A stretch of DNA of 64,000 nucleotides, from assembly GCA_039980135.1 (NCBI GenBank), contig JBDXCV010000003.1, forward strand, positions 930,001 through 994,000. Reading direction: 5' to 3'. Position numbers and translations under genes: made by a program. The notes beneath the pieces are model-generated. The model had not been told where the DNA came from, made no database searches, and saw only the letters and a program-made list of their open reading frames with translations. The stretch is from Alphaproteobacteria bacterium. GTDB lineage: Bacteria; Pseudomonadota; Alphaproteobacteria; UBA6615. This document shows positions 34,940 to 44,490 of this stretch, piece by piece. How positions within the stretch are numbered: the stretch's first letter is position 1; each line of letters starts with the position of its first letter.

Positions 34940-36637
34940 ATGGCTACGGGCCATTCCACGGGCGCAGTGCGTCCAAACGGCATCATTGCCCTCTTGGGCG
35001 GTGTGTTGATGTTTCTGGTGCTCATGGCAGCGGTATCGGCGCCCGCCACCGCACAGTCTGCAACCACCGCAGACGATCCCTTCGCGAATGCGGTCCAGGC
35101 ACTGGACGAACGCAAATTCTCCGACAAGGCCGCAGCTATCGACGCGCTGGGCGCGTTGGGCGACGAACGCGCTATAGACGTGCTTCAGGCCATTGCCGAC
35201 GGTCGGCTTTATCGACGCAAGGCCGACAAGCTTGTCGTCATCGCCGAACGGGCCGGGGACGTGTTCAACGTAACAAGCCCCGTCACTGCGGAAGCCCTTG
35301 AGACGGCGGGCAGCCGTGAACTCAAGAAAATCATCGCCAATAACAAGCTGCGCGGACAGATCCGTGGTGTTCTCGGTCAGCTCGCACTCTTCAGTCCAAA
35401 CGCGGACGACCGGTTGGAGGCGGCACGGAATGTCATTGCCAGCCCGACCGATGATGCGCTGACGTTGCTAAAAAGAGCGCGGGATCGCGAGACGGTATCC
35501 AGGATCCGAGACACGCTCGAGACGGGTATCGCGATGCTGGAGCTTGCGTCTGACGATACAGCCTTGCGCTTCGCCGCCGTCGCGACCTTGGCGGAGCGGA
35601 GCGATCCCGACATCAAGTCGGCGCTCGAGCAGCGGCTTCTCGAAATCGATGGTGCGCCGGTCGAACCGGACGCGGAGGTGCGCGCGGCACTTCAGGAGGC
35701 GGTCGACGACATCAACGACCGGCTGGCGCTGTTTGGGATTGCGGAGAACCTGATCTTCGGGCTTAGCCTGGGCTCCGTGCTTTTGCTCGCCGCGATCGGT
35801 TTGGCGATCACGTTTGGCGTCATGGGCGTGATCAACATGGCCCATGGCGAGATGATCATGTTGGGGGCCTACACAACCTTCATCGTCCAGGAAATTTTCC
35901 GCGCGACAGTATCACCGGAGTTTTTCGGGCTTTATGTGCTGGTTTCCATTCCGGCAGCCTTCTTCGTGGCCGCCGCGTTCGGTGTGCTGATCGAGCGCGG
36001 TTGTATTCGTTTCCTGTATGGCCGGCCGCTTGAGACCCTGCTTGCGACATGGGGCGTCAGCCTTATCCTGCAGCAACTCGTGCGGTCGCTGTTCGGGGCC
36101 AACAACCGAGAGGTCGCCAACCCGGACTGGATTGCCGGTGCGGTTTCGTTCGGCGGTGGTGTTTCCGTGACCCTCAACCGCATCTATATCGTCATATTCT
36201 GCATCATGGTCGTGGCGGCCCTTGCGGCCTTCATCCGCTACAGCCGGTTCGGTCTGCAAATGCGCGCCGTGACCCAGAATCGCGGCATGGCGTCGGCGAT
36301 GGGTATTCGTACCGGTCAGGTCGACGCGCTGACCTTCGCGCTCGGCTCGGGCATTGCCGGCGTCGCCGGTGTGGCGTTGAGCCAGATCTCGAATGTCAGC
36401 CCCAATTTGGGCCAGAACTTCATCGTCGACAGCTTCATGGTCGTCGTGTTCGGCGGTGTCGGCAGCCTCTGGGGCACGATCGTCGGCGCCTTCAGTCTCG
36501 GGATCGTCAACAAGTTCCTCGAACCGGTCTCCGGCGCCATCCTCGGCAAGGTGGTCGTGCTCGTGATCATCATCCTGTTCATCCAGAAACGCCCACGCGG
36601 ATTGTTCGCCCTCAAAGGGCGTGCAGCCGAGTCCTGA
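34940..36637 (+). CDS. urtB: urea ABC transporter permease UrtB
   Basis: The 565-residue protein has the two-part layout typical of UrtB. A signal peptide (ending near A-T-A-Q) is followed by a periplasmic helical N-terminal domain (about residues 40-265) with short repeats such as A-A-I-D-A-L-G-A-L-G-D-E-R-A, reminiscent of HEAT repeats. Residues about 270-565 are the LivH-like permease with G-V-M-G-V-I-N-M-A-H-G-E and F-G-G-V-G-S-L-W-G-T. It forms the membrane channel with UrtC. The Shine-Dalgarno is weak, and urtB lies 99 bases after urtA. Confidence 0.94.
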   Translation: MATGHSTGAVRPNGIIALLGGVLMFLVLMAAVSAPATAQSATTADDPFANAVQALDERKFSDKAAAIDALGALGDERAIDVLQAIADGRLYRRKADKLVVIAERAGDVFNVTSPVTAEALETAGSRELKKIIANNKLRGQIRGVLGQLALFSPNADDRLEAARNVIASPTDDALTLLKRARDRETVSRIRDTLETGIAMLELASDDTALRFAAVATLAERSDPDIKSALEQRLLEIDGAPVEPDAEVRAALQEAVDDINDRLALFGIAENLIFGLSLGSVLLLAAIGLAITFGVMGVINMAHGEMIMLGAYTTFIVQEIFRATVSPEFFGLYVLVSIPAAFFVAAAFGVLIERGCIRFLYGRPLETLLATWGVSLILQQLVRSLFGANNREVANPDWIAGAVSFGGGVSVTLNRIYIVIFCIMVVAALAAFIRYSRFGLQMRAVTQNRGMASAMGIRTGQVDALTFALGSGIAGVAGVALSQISNVSPNLGQNFIVDSFMVVVFGGVGSLWGTIVGAFSLGIVNKFLEPVSGAILGKVVVLVIIILFIQKRPRGLFALKGRAAES

Positions 36638-36652
36638 TCGGAGGAACAGAAA

Positions 36653-37795
36653 ATGGGACCGATCTCAGCACGGCTTCTGGCCATGGAAAGCAAGCGCGGC
36701 TGGACCACCATCCTGGCGCTGGGCTTCGTCGCGATCTTCGTCGTGCCGTTTCTCAATCTCGCCGTGCCGGAAGGCTCGTTCTTTCATCTCTCGACCTTCT
36801 GGGTCGCGACCCTGGGCAAGTATCTGGCCTTCGCGATCCTGGCCCTGTCGCTTGATCTGATCTGGGGTTATGCGGGCATTCTCAGTCTGGGCCATGGCGC
36901 GTTCTTCGGGCTCGGCGGCTACGCCATGGGCATGTACATGATGCGTCAGATCGGCGAACGGGGCGTCTACGGCAACCCGGATCTACCGGATTTCATGGTG
37001 TTCCTGAACTGGGATTCAGTGCCCTGGTACTGGTTCGGCTTCGACCATTTCTGGGTTGCCGCCCTGATGGTGCTGGCGGTTCCCGGGGCACTGGCCTTCG
37101 TCTTCGGCTGGCTCGCCTTCCGTTCCCGGATCACGGGTGTCTATTTCTCCATCATCAGCCAGGCGATGGTGTTTGCCTTCATGCTCGCCTTCTTCCGCAA
37201 CGAGATGGGCTTCGGCGGCAATAACGGCCTGACCGACTTCAAGGATATCCTGGGTTTCGAACTGTCGCGCGATACGACCAAGGTCGGTCTGTATACCGCG
37301 ACGGCCGTCGCCCTCCTGCTTGTCTATCTGATCTGCCGGGCCGTGGTGAGTTCGAAGCTCGGCCGGCTCCTGATCGCGGTGCGCGACGCGGAGAGCCGGG
37401 TCCGTTTCCTCGGTTATTCCGTCACCAACGCGAAGCTGTTCGTCTTCACATTGTCGGCCATGCTCGCCGGGCTCGCGGGTGCGCTCTATGTGCCCCAGGT
37501 GGGCATCATCAACCCGGGCGAGTTCGCGCCCGCCAAATCCATCGAGATGGCGATCTGGGTCGCCGTGGGCGGGCGCGGCACCTTGTTCGGTGCGATTATC
37601 GGGGCGTTCGCAGTCAACGGCGCGCGGACCTATTTCACCGCCGCCGCGCCGGAAATCTGGCTGTTCTTCCTCGGCGCCCTGTTCATTCTGGTGACCCTCG
37701 CCATGCCCAACGGGATCGTCGGGGTCTACAAATCGCTGCGCTCGGGTGAATTGACCGCGGCGATCGGACGGAGGCTGCGTCGTGCCGATGCTTGA
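36653..37795 (+). CDS. urtC: urea ABC transporter permease UrtC
   Basis: This 380-residue LivM-type permease starts 15 bases after urtB, behind GGAGGAACAG. Multiple hydrophobic helices, the family motif D-L-I-W-G-Y-A-G-I-L-S-L-G-H-G-A-F-F-G-L-G, and the EAA-like region G-R-G-T-L-F-G-A-I-I-G-A identify it. It pairs with UrtB. Its 3' end overlaps urtD by 14 bases. Confidence 0.95.
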   Translation: MGPISARLLAMESKRGWTTILALGFVAIFVVPFLNLAVPEGSFFHLSTFWVATLGKYLAFAILALSLDLIWGYAGILSLGHGAFFGLGGYAMGMYMMRQIGERGVYGNPDLPDFMVFLNWDSVPWYWFGFDHFWVAALMVLAVPGALAFVFGWLAFRSRITGVYFSIISQAMVFAFMLAFFRNEMGFGGNNGLTDFKDILGFELSRDTTKVGLYTATAVALLLVYLICRAVVSSKLGRLLIAVRDAESRVRFLGYSVTNAKLFVFTLSAMLAGLAGALYVPQVGIINPGEFAPAKSIEMAIWVAVGGRGTLFGAIIGAFAVNGARTYFTAAAPEIWLFFLGALFILVTLAMPNGIVGVYKSLRSGELTAAIGRRLRRADA

Positions 37796-38567
37796 TCGAG
37801 CGCCCGAGGGCGCCCCCCTGACCGCGAACGAACCATCAATCCTCTATCTCGAAGGTGTGTCGGTCAGTTTTGACGGTTTCAAGGCGCTCAACAGCCTGAA
37901 CCTGATCATCCGGCGCGGCGAAATGCGCGCGATCATCGGGCCGAACGGCGCGGGCAAGACGACGATGATGGACGTGGTCACCGGCAAGACCCGTCCCGAT
38001 ACGGGCCGCGTGCTTTTTGCCGACGACGTGAATCTCACCCATCTCGACGAGACCGATATCGCCAATCTGGGCATCGGCCGGAAATTTCAGAAGCCGACGG
38101 TGTTCGAGAGCCTTTCGGTCTTCGAGAATATCTATCTCGCGCAGAAGACCAAGCGGACGATCGCCGAGACGTTGTTTGCGCGTATCCGCGGCGAGCAATT
38201 GACCCGGATCGAGGCGACCCTGGAAACAATCCGGCTGACGGAGCGGCGCGCGGATCTGGCCGGCGACCTCAGCCACGGTCAGAAGCAGTGGCTCGAGATC
38301 GGCATGTTGCTGGCGCAGGAGCCGGAGCTGATGCTGCTCGATGAGCCTGTGGCCGGCATGAGCGACGCGGAGACCGAGCAGACGGTGGCGCTGCTGATGG
38401 AGATTGCCAAGGACCATTCGCTGGTCGTCGTCGAGCACGATATGGAATTTGTGCGCAATCTCGATTGCACGGTCTCGGTACTGCATGAGGGCAGTGTCCT
38501 TGCGGAAGGCTCGATGGACACTGTCCAGTCCGACCCGCGCGTTATCGAAGTCTATCTGGGACGCTGA
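37782..38567 (+). CDS. urtD: urea ABC transporter ATP-binding protein UrtD
   Basis: This 261-residue LivG-type ATPase starts at GTG 37782 (or ATG 37788) after GGAGG, inside the end of urtC. Walker A is G-P-N-G-A-G-K-T-T, the signature is L-S-H-G-Q-K-Q-W-L-E-I-G, Walker B is L-M-L-L-D-E-P, and the switch His is in V-E-H-D-M-E-F. L-S-H-G-Q-K-Q replaces the more common L-S-G-G-Q and is characteristic of UrtD. Confidence 0.95.
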   Translation: MPMLDRAPEGAPLTANEPSILYLEGVSVSFDGFKALNSLNLIIRRGEMRAIIGPNGAGKTTMMDVVTGKTRPDTGRVLFADDVNLTHLDETDIANLGIGRKFQKPTVFESLSVFENIYLAQKTKRTIAETLFARIRGEQLTRIEATLETIRLTERRADLAGDLSHGQKQWLEIGMLLAQEPELMLLDEPVAGMSDAETEQTVALLMEIAKDHSLVVVEHDMEFVRNLDCTVSVLHEGSVLAEGSMDTVQSDPRVIEVYLGR

Positions 38568-38569
38568 TC

Positions 38570-39265
38570 ATGCTCGAAGCCACCGACATCAATCTCTACT
38601 ACGGCGCCAGTCATATCCTGCGTGGCGCGCATATTTCGGCCACACGCGGCAAGATCACCTGTTTGCTCGGGCGCAACGGCGTCGGCAAGACGTCGTTTCT
38701 GCGGGGCCTGACGGGGCACACGCCCATCCGCAGCGGGTCGGTCACATGGGATGGCGAGAATATCGCCCGCCTGGCGCCGTTCGCACGTGCCCGGCGCGGG
38801 ATCGCCTATGTGCCCCAGGGGCGTGATGTGTTTCCCCGGCTCAGTGTCGAGGAGAATCTGATGACCGGCTTTGCCTGTCTGCCGCGCAGCGAGGCGCGTA
38901 TTCCCGACCAGGTGTTCGAGTTGTTTCCTGTCCTGTCGGATATGCTCGGGCGCCGAGGCGGAGACCTGTCCGGCGGTCAGCAACAGCAGCTTGCCATCGG
39001 CCGGGCACTGGTAACCCAGCCGAAGCTGCTGGTCCTCGACGAGCCCACCGAGGGTATCCAGCCGTCGATCATCAAGGATATCGAGGCGGTGATCCGCCTG
39101 CTCGCCGGCAGCGGCGACATGGCGATCCTGCTGGTCGAGCAATATTACGAATTTGCCCGTGATCTGGCCGACGACGTGGCGGTGATGGACCGGGGGGAGA
39201 TCGTCCTATCCGGGCCGATCGGCGATTTGCCCGAATCCGAGATTCGTCGGCACCTTACGGTCTAA
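38570..39265 (+). CDS. urtE: urea ABC transporter ATP-binding protein UrtE
   Basis: This 231-residue LivF-type ATPase starts 2 bases after the urtD stop. Walker A is G-R-N-G-V-G-K-T-S, the signature is L-S-G-G-Q-Q-Q-Q-L-A-I-G, Walker B is L-L-V-L-D-E-P-T-E-G-I-Q-P-S, and the conserved E-Q-Y-Y-E-F-A follows. It completes the UrtABCDE importer. The urease genes follow after 19 bases, so importer and enzyme share one transcript. Confidence 0.96.
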   Translation: MLEATDINLYYGASHILRGAHISATRGKITCLLGRNGVGKTSFLRGLTGHTPIRSGSVTWDGENIARLAPFARARRGIAYVPQGRDVFPRLSVEENLMTGFACLPRSEARIPDQVFELFPVLSDMLGRRGGDLSGGQQQQLAIGRALVTQPKLLVLDEPTEGIQPSIIKDIEAVIRLLAGSGDMAILLVEQYYEFARDLADDVAVMDRGEIVLSGPIGDLPESEIRRHLTV

Positions 39266-39284
39266 TCAGGCAGGTTGGATACAG

Positions 39285-40109
39285 ATGGCATCGGGGCGGG
39301 CAGAGATCGAGTTCGTTGACGCTGGCGGCCGCACCCGCCTGGCGCATCTGTATCAAAGCGACCCGCTGCGAATCCTGTTTCCGAATGCCGGGGCAGGCGA
39401 GCCCGAGACGGGTACCCTCGTGACCACGTCCGGCGGGCTGGTCGGCGGGGATACATTGTCCATCGAAATTCGCTGTGGCGCCGGGGCGGTGGGACGGATC
39501 GTCGGACAGGCGGCCGAAAAAATCTACCGTTCGACGGGCGCGGATGTGTGCATTGACATGTCCCTGATCGCCGAACCGGGCAGTTGGCTCGAATGGCTGC
39601 CCCAGGAAACCATTATCTTCGATACGGCGCGGCTACGCCGGCGGACGGTCGTTGAGGCCGCGCCCGGCGCGCAGGTTCTGGCGGGGGAGATCATCGTCCT
39701 CGGACGCACGGCAATGGGCGAAAGCCTGACCGGCGGGCTCATCCACGAGGCGTGGGATGTTAGGCGCGAAGATCGCCTCGTCTGGGCGGATGCGGTGCAT
39801 CTGGATGGCGATTTGCGCGCGATCCTGGCCGCGAATGCCGGCCTCAACGGCGCCCATGCCTTCGCCAGTATTGTCTTCGTGAGCGACGACGCATCCTCCG
39901 CCTTGCCGCTGGCCCGGGAACTGTTACCCGAAGGCCTGGATCCAGCCGGGCTTTGCGTGGGTGCGACCTGCGTCGGCGATGTGCTGATCGTGCGCTGGCT
40001 CGACCGCGATGCCCGGCGCCTGCGCGACGCTTATGGGAAATTCTGGGCCGAGTTCAGGCACCATCTGGCGGATTTGCCGGCGGCGATGCCGCGTCTCTGG
40101 GCGATCTAG
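39285..40109 (+). CDS. ureD: urease accessory protein UreD
   Basis: The 274-residue protein is of normal UreD/UreH length. Family motifs are [18 protein letters not shown], the A-A-E-K-I-Y-R-S segment, and [10 protein letters not shown]. UreD is a scaffold that binds apo-urease and, with UreF and UreG, carries nickel to the active site. Its place just before ureA is the standard one. Confidence 0.95.
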   Translation: MASGRAEIEFVDAGGRTRLAHLYQSDPLRILFPNAGAGEPETGTLVTTSGGLVGGDTLSIEIRCGAGAVGRIVGQAAEKIYRSTGADVCIDMSLIAEPGSWLEWLPQETIIFDTARLRRRTVVEAAPGAQVLAGEIIVLGRTAMGESLTGGLIHEAWDVRREDRLVWADAVHLDGDLRAILAANAGLNGAHAFASIVFVSDDASSALPLARELLPEGLDPAGLCVGATCVGDVLIVRWLDRDARRLRDAYGKFWAEFRHHLADLPAAMPRLWAI

Positions 40110-40122
40110 AAGGAACGACAAT

Positions 40123-40425
40123 ATGCATCTGACACCCCGAGAAAAGGATAAGCTTCTCGTCGCGCTGGCCGCCGACGTGGCGCGCAAGCGCATGGCGCGC
40201 GGCGTGAAGCTCAATTATCCCGAGGCGATCGCGCTGATCTCCGATTTTGTCGTCGAGGGCGCGCGCGACGGGCGTTCGGTCGCCGATCTGATGAGCGCGG
40301 GGGGCGAGGTCCTGACCCGGGCCGATGTGATGGAGGGGATCGCGGAGATGATCCACGACGTCCAGGTCGAGGCGACTTTTCCCGACGGGACCAAGTTGGT
40401 CACCGTCCACAACCCGATCCGGTGA
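40123..40425 (+). CDS. ureA: urease gamma subunit
   Basis: The protein has exactly 100 residues, the standard UreA length, starting after [26 protein letters not shown], and the C-terminal V-H-N-P-I are near-invariant in gamma subunits. It assembles with UreB and UreC into the (alpha-beta-gamma)3 enzyme in the cytosol. Confidence 0.97.
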   Translation: MHLTPREKDKLLVALAADVARKRMARGVKLNYPEAIALISDFVVEGARDGRSVADLMSAGGEVLTRADVMEGIAEMIHDVQVEATFPDGTKLVTVHNPIR

Positions 40426-40432
40426 GCCAGAC

Positions 40433-40744
40433 ATGATCCCAGGTGAAATCTTCCCCGCCGACGGCGACATCATTCTGAACGACGGCCGCGAGACGCTGTC
40501 CCTGTCGGTCGCCAACACCGGCGACCGGCCGATCCAGGTCGGATCCCATTTTCATTTTCACGAGACGAACGGCGCGCTGGAATTCGACCGGGATGCCGCG
40601 CGCGGGTTCCGGCTCGACATCCCGGCCGGGACCGCCGTCCGGTTCGAGCCCGGACAGACGTGTGAGGTCGCGCTTGTCCGCTATGCCGGATCGGGGCGGG
40701 TGTTCGGCTTCAACGGTCGCGTCAACGGCGCGCTGGAGGAGTAG
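40433..40744 (+). CDS. ureB: urease beta subunit
   Basis: This 103-residue separate beta subunit has M-I-P-G-E at the start, the highly conserved [15 protein letters not shown], and [10 protein letters not shown] as [11 protein letters not shown]. It starts 7 bases after ureA. The three-subunit layout (ureA, ureB, ureC separate) is the usual proteobacterial type. Confidence 0.97.
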   Translation: MIPGEIFPADGDIILNDGRETLSLSVANTGDRPIQVGSHFHFHETNGALEFDRDAARGFRLDIPAGTAVRFEPGQTCEVALVRYAGSGRVFGFNGRVNGALEE

Positions 40745-40747
40745 ACG

Positions 40748-42457
40748 ATGGCCTATTCGATCAATCATTCCGACTACGCCTCCATGTTCGGCCCCACAGT
40801 CGGCGACCGGGTCCGACTGGCCGACACCGAACTCGTGATCGAGGTCGAGCGCGACCACACGATCTATGGCGAAGAGGTCAAATTCGGCGGCGGCAAGGTC
40901 ATCCGTGACGGCATGGGACAATCCCAGGCCAGCCGTGCGGATGGTGCCGTGGATACCGTCATTACCAATGCGCTGATCGTCGATCACTGGGGAATCGTGA
41001 AGGCCGATATCGGCATCCGCGACGGCCGCATCACCGGCGTGGGGAAGGCGGGAAACCCCGACGTCCAGCCGGGAATCGATATAGTCATCGGGCCGGGCAC
41101 GGAGGTCATTGCGGGCGAAGGCCGGATCGTCACCGCCGGCGCCATCGATGCGCATATCCACTGGATCAGCCCGCAGCAGATCGAGGAGGCCCTGTATTCC
41201 GGGGTCACGACGATGCTCGGCGGGGGCACCGGACCGGCCGAAGGCACCAACGCGACCACCTGCACACCGGGCCCGTGGCATCTGGCGCGCATGATTCAGG
41301 CCGCCGAAGGCTTCCCGGTTAATCTCGGCTTCTTCGGCAAGGGTAACGCGACGCTGCCCGACGCCCTGAAAGAGCAGGTGGATGGCGGCGCATGCGGCCT
41401 CAAGTTGCATGAAGACTGGGGCACGACCCCGGCGGCGATCGATGCCTGCCTGTCCGTCGCCGAGGAGATGGACGTTCAGGTCGCGATCCATACCGATACA
41501 TTGAATGAATCCGGTTTTGTGGAAGATACGATCGCCGCCTTCAAGGGGCGCACGATCCACGCGTTTCACACGGAGGGCGCCGGGGGTGGCCACGCGCCGG
41601 ACATCATTCGTTTATGTGGCGAGGAGAACGTATTGCCGTCCTCGACCAACCCGACGCGGCCCTACACGATCAACACGGTCGACGAACATCTCGACATGCT
41701 GATGGTCTGCCACCATCTGGATTCCCGCATTCCCGAGGATGTCGCGTTCGCCGAAAGCCGGATCCGGCGCGAGACGATCGCGGCGGAAGATATCCTGCAT
41801 GATCTCGGCGCATTCTCGATGATCGCGTCCGACAGCCAGGCGATGGGCCGGGTCGGCGAGGTGGTGATTCGGACCTGGCAGACGGCCGACAAGATGAAAC
41901 GCCAGCGTGGCGCACTGCCCGGCGAGGCCGGCGACAATGACAATCTGCGCGTGCGCCGTTATATCGCCAAATACACGATCAATCCGGCGCTGTGTCACGG
42001 GATCGCCGACCATGTGGGCTCGGTCGAGGCCGGCAAACTGGCCGATCTGGTGCTGTGGAAGCCCATGTTCTTCGGCGTGAAACCGGACCTGATCGTCAAG
42101 GCCGGCACGATCGCCGGCGCAGCCATGGGTGACCCCAACGCCTCGATCCCGACCCCCCAGCCGGTGCACTACCGGCCGATGTTCGGCAGTTTCGGCGCGT
42201 CGCAGACTGCGAGCGCAGTGACGTTCGTCTCTGCCGCCGCGGCGGGGACGGATATGGCCGCGCAACTCGGCCTTGCACGGGAGTTGTTGCCGATATCAGG
42301 CACACGTTCGGTGACCAAGAAGGACATGATCCTGAACGATGCGACCCCCGATATGGAGGTCGACCCGGAGACCTATGAGGTGCGCGCGGACGGTGAATTG
42401 CTGACCTGTGAACCGGCGGAGGAGCTGGCCATGGCCCAGCGGTACTTCCTGTTTTGA
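40748..42457 (+). CDS. ureC: urease alpha (catalytic) subunit
   Basis: The 569-residue nickel enzyme hydrolyses urea to ammonia and carbamate. All active-site elements are present: the metal pair His136 and His138 in D-A-H-I-H-W, the carbamylated Lys in G-L-K-L-H-E-D-W-G, further His in H-T-D-T-L-N-E-S-G and [10 protein letters not shown], the flap M-V-C-H-H-L with its mobile Cys, and the metal Asp in [10 protein letters not shown]. It starts 3 bases after ureB. Nothing suggests inactivity. Confidence 0.98.
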   Translation: MAYSINHSDYASMFGPTVGDRVRLADTELVIEVERDHTIYGEEVKFGGGKVIRDGMGQSQASRADGAVDTVITNALIVDHWGIVKADIGIRDGRITGVGKAGNPDVQPGIDIVIGPGTEVIAGEGRIVTAGAIDAHIHWISPQQIEEALYSGVTTMLGGGTGPAEGTNATTCTPGPWHLARMIQAAEGFPVNLGFFGKGNATLPDALKEQVDGGACGLKLHEDWGTTPAAIDACLSVAEEMDVQVAIHTDTLNESGFVEDTIAAFKGRTIHAFHTEGAGGGHAPDIIRLCGEENVLPSSTNPTRPYTINTVDEHLDMLMVCHHLDSRIPEDVAFAESRIRRETIAAEDILHDLGAFSMIASDSQAMGRVGEVVIRTWQTADKMKRQRGALPGEAGDNDNLRVRRYIAKYTINPALCHGIADHVGSVEAGKLADLVLWKPMFFGVKPDLIVKAGTIAGAAMGDPNASIPTPQPVHYRPMFGSFGASQTASAVTFVSAAAAGTDMAAQLGLARELLPISGTRSVTKKDMILNDATPDMEVDPETYEVRADGELLTCEPAEELAMAQRYFLF

Positions 42458-42921
42458 CCCAGCGCCGCGCCATCGAGGTTTTGGGGGCCGGCAGTTGGCC
42501 GGAGACCGACGCCGTCGCCACGGTGACCCTGGCGTTCGACGACCGCCATCGCCGCCGGGTGCGCCTGGTCGATGACGCGGGCGACGCATTCCTGCTCGAT
42601 CTGGACCATGCCACCCGGATGGGCGACGGGGACGGGCTGCGCCTGGAGACGGGCGGAGTCGTGCATGTTCGCGCGGCGGTTGAAGACGTGCTCGACATAC
42701 GCTGCGATGATCCGCGCGATACCGTGCGTATGGCCTGGCATATCGGCAACCGTCACCTGCCGACCCAGGTGCTCGGCGATGGCACGCTCCGCATTCGCGC
42801 CGATCATGTGATCGAGCAGATGCTCGTTCGCCTCGGTGCCGACGTCGAGGCCAGGGTTGCCTCCTTCGATCCCGAGCCCGGCGCTTACGACGACGGTGCA
42901 GGTCACAGCCATGACCACTGA
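42454..42921 (+). CDS. ureE: urease accessory nickel chaperone UreE
   Basis: The protein has 155 residues. The TTG start overlaps the ureC stop as TTGA; no later ATG or GTG leaves a full domain. The N-terminal E-V-L-G-A-G-S-W and [15 protein letters not shown] segments form the peptide-binding domain; the metal-binding domain includes [12 protein letters not shown] and ends in a modest His tail, G-H-S-H-D-H. The tail has three His, fewer than in Klebsiella. It hands nickel to UreG. Confidence 0.93.
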   Translation: MTQRRAIEVLGAGSWPETDAVATVTLAFDDRHRRRVRLVDDAGDAFLLDLDHATRMGDGDGLRLETGGVVHVRAAVEDVLDIRCDDPRDTVRMAWHIGNRHLPTQVLGDGTLRIRADHVIEQMLVRLGADVEARVASFDPEPGAYDDGAGHSHDH

Positions 42922-43618
42922 AATGTCGCTTTCCGGCGCGCGCCTGCAGCGCCTGATGACCTGGCTATCACCGGCTTTCCCCGTCGGCGCGTTCAGCTAC
43001 TCCCATGGTCTCGAGGCCGCTGTCGAGACCGGCATGGTCACCGACCGGGACGAGCTGTCGTCCTGGGTCGAGACGATTGTTTCGTCCGGTGCGGGGCGGG
43101 TCGATGCGGCCCTTTTCCGCGCGGCGCATGATGCGGCGACGGGGGACGATCCGCACGGCCTCGCCTGGGTTCTGGAGCGCGGTGACGCCATGCAGCCCAC
43201 GCGCGAACTGGGCCTCGAGACAACCAGCCAGGGGATTGCGTTTGCCGACGCGGCTGCACGTCATTGGCCCAGCCCATCGGTGCGCCGCCTGCAGGAAATG
43301 TCCTCGGCCACGGAGCGGGCCATCGCCTATCCGGTGGCGGTCGGCGCGGCAGCGGCCGATCATGGCATACCGGTGTTGCCGGGCCTCGAAGCCTATCTGC
43401 ACGGCTTCGCCGCAAACATTGTGTCGGCGGGGGTGCGCGCGATCCCGTTGGGCCAGAGCGACGGCTTGCAGGTCCTGGCGATGCTTGAGCCGGTAATTGT
43501 TGCGGCGGCTGCGGCGGCGCTCGCCCGACCGGTCGAAGATATGGGTTCGGCGGCCATTATGGTCGACTGGGCGTCCAGCAAACATGAAACTCAATATTCG
43601 AGGTTATTTCGATCATGA
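42911..43618 (+). CDS. ureF: urease accessory protein UreF
   Basis: The protein has 235 residues from the ATG at 42911, overlapping ureE by 11 bases; a second ATG lies at 42923. [17 protein letters not shown] is the hallmark UreF motif. The rest is helical, with the conserved E-A-Y-L-H-G-F and V-R-A-I-P-L-G-Q segments near the end. UreF regulates UreG GTPase activity in the UreDFG complex. Confidence 0.95.
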   Translation: MTTEMSLSGARLQRLMTWLSPAFPVGAFSYSHGLEAAVETGMVTDRDELSSWVETIVSSGAGRVDAALFRAAHDAATGDDPHGLAWVLERGDAMQPTRELGLETTSQGIAFADAAARHWPSPSVRRLQEMSSATERAIAYPVAVGAAAADHGIPVLPGLEAYLHGFAANIVSAGVRAIPLGQSDGLQVLAMLEPVIVAAAAAALARPVEDMGSAAIMVDWASSKHETQYSRLFRS

Positions 43619-44268
43619 CCAAACCCTTTCGCGTCGGCATCGGCGGCCCGGTCGGTACCGGGAAAACCGCGCTCATGGATGCGCTCTGCAAGAATCTGCG
43701 TGATGACTACGATATCGCGGCCATCACGAACGACATCTACACCGAGGAGGACGCCCAGTTTCTGACCCGGTCGGGCGCGTTGCCGCCGGAACGGATCATG
43801 GGTGTTGAGACCGGCGGCTGCCCGCACACGGCGATCCGCGAGGATGCCTCGATCAATCTCGCGGCGATTTCCGAGATGGTGGGACGCTTTCCTGCGCTCG
43901 ACATTGTGCTCATCGAATCCGGCGGCGACAATCTGGCGGCGACCTTCTCCCCTGAACTCGCCGACATCACGATCTATGTGATCGACGTGTCGGCCGGAGA
44001 CAAGATCCCCCGCAAGGGTGGCCCGGGCATCACCCGGTCCGACCTTCTGGTGATCAACAAGATCGATCTCGCACCGTATGTGGGTGCCGACCTCGACGTG
44101 ATGGATCGGGATTCGCGCAAGATGCGCGGCGAACGTCCGTTCCTGTTCACCAACCTCAAGACGGGGCTCGGTCTCGAAGACGTCGCCAGCTTCGTTTTGA
44201 CTGCGGGCGGGTTCGAGGATAAATCTGGTAGTGCCTCAGGCCATTCGGCCAGTGCCGCTGCTCAATAA
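43615..44268 (+). CDS. ureG: urease accessory GTPase UreG
   Basis: This 217-residue SIMIBI GTPase overlaps the ureF stop by four bases. The P-loop is G-P-V-G-T-G-K-T-A, the nickel-binding C-P-H motif is in E-T-G-G-C-P-H-T-A, and I-E-S-G-G-D-N-L and N-K-I-D-L complete the GTPase motifs. The C-terminal extension after V-L-T-A-G-G-F is Ser/Ala-rich and short. It couples GTP hydrolysis to nickel delivery. Confidence 0.97.
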   Translation: MTKPFRVGIGGPVGTGKTALMDALCKNLRDDYDIAAITNDIYTEEDAQFLTRSGALPPERIMGVETGGCPHTAIREDASINLAAISEMVGRFPALDIVLIESGGDNLAATFSPELADITIYVIDVSAGDKIPRKGGPGITRSDLLVINKIDLAPYVGADLDVMDRDSRKMRGERPFLFTNLKTGLGLEDVASFVLTAGGFEDKSGSASGHSASAAAQ

Positions 44269-44280
44269 GAAGCCAACAGG

Positions 44281-44475
44281 ATGATCAAGATGCAGAAGTT
44301 TTTCGCCGCCGCCGTCACATTTGCTGCAACCATCGCAGCCGTGCCGGCGTTTGCCCATGTCACGGGTTTCGAGCACAGTGCCGGTGCGGGTCATCCCGTG
44401 CTTGGGATCGATCATCTGCTGGTGCTGCTGGCCGTCGGCGTCGTGGCCGGCGTTATCTGGTTCCGCCGCCGCTAA
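44281..44475 (+). CDS. mini-HupE/UreJ-like membrane protein (64 residues)
   Basis: It starts 12 bases after ureG. A signal peptide (cleavage after A-F-A, residue 25) leads to a short segment with H-P-V-L-G-I-D-H (His38 to His45), the H-x5-D-H motif of HupE/UreJ nickel permeases, then one hydrophobic helix and a basic end, F-R-R-R. Full HupE/UreJ proteins have about 190-200 residues, six or more helices and a second motif, F-H-G-x-x-H-G-x-E, all missing here. The downstream sequence in other frames does not continue it; the next gene's stop is 16 bases on. It is either a purpose-built small protein or a decayed ureJ. Confidence 0.7.
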   Translation: MIKMQKFFAAAVTFAATIAAVPAFAHVTGFEHSAGAGHPVLGIDHLLVLLAVGVVAGVIWFRRR

Positions 44476-44490
44476 ACTCGCACCGCAACG

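Noticed and set aside
40400-41593. 397-residue open frame on the minus strand
   Set aside because: It is antisense to ureB and ureC.
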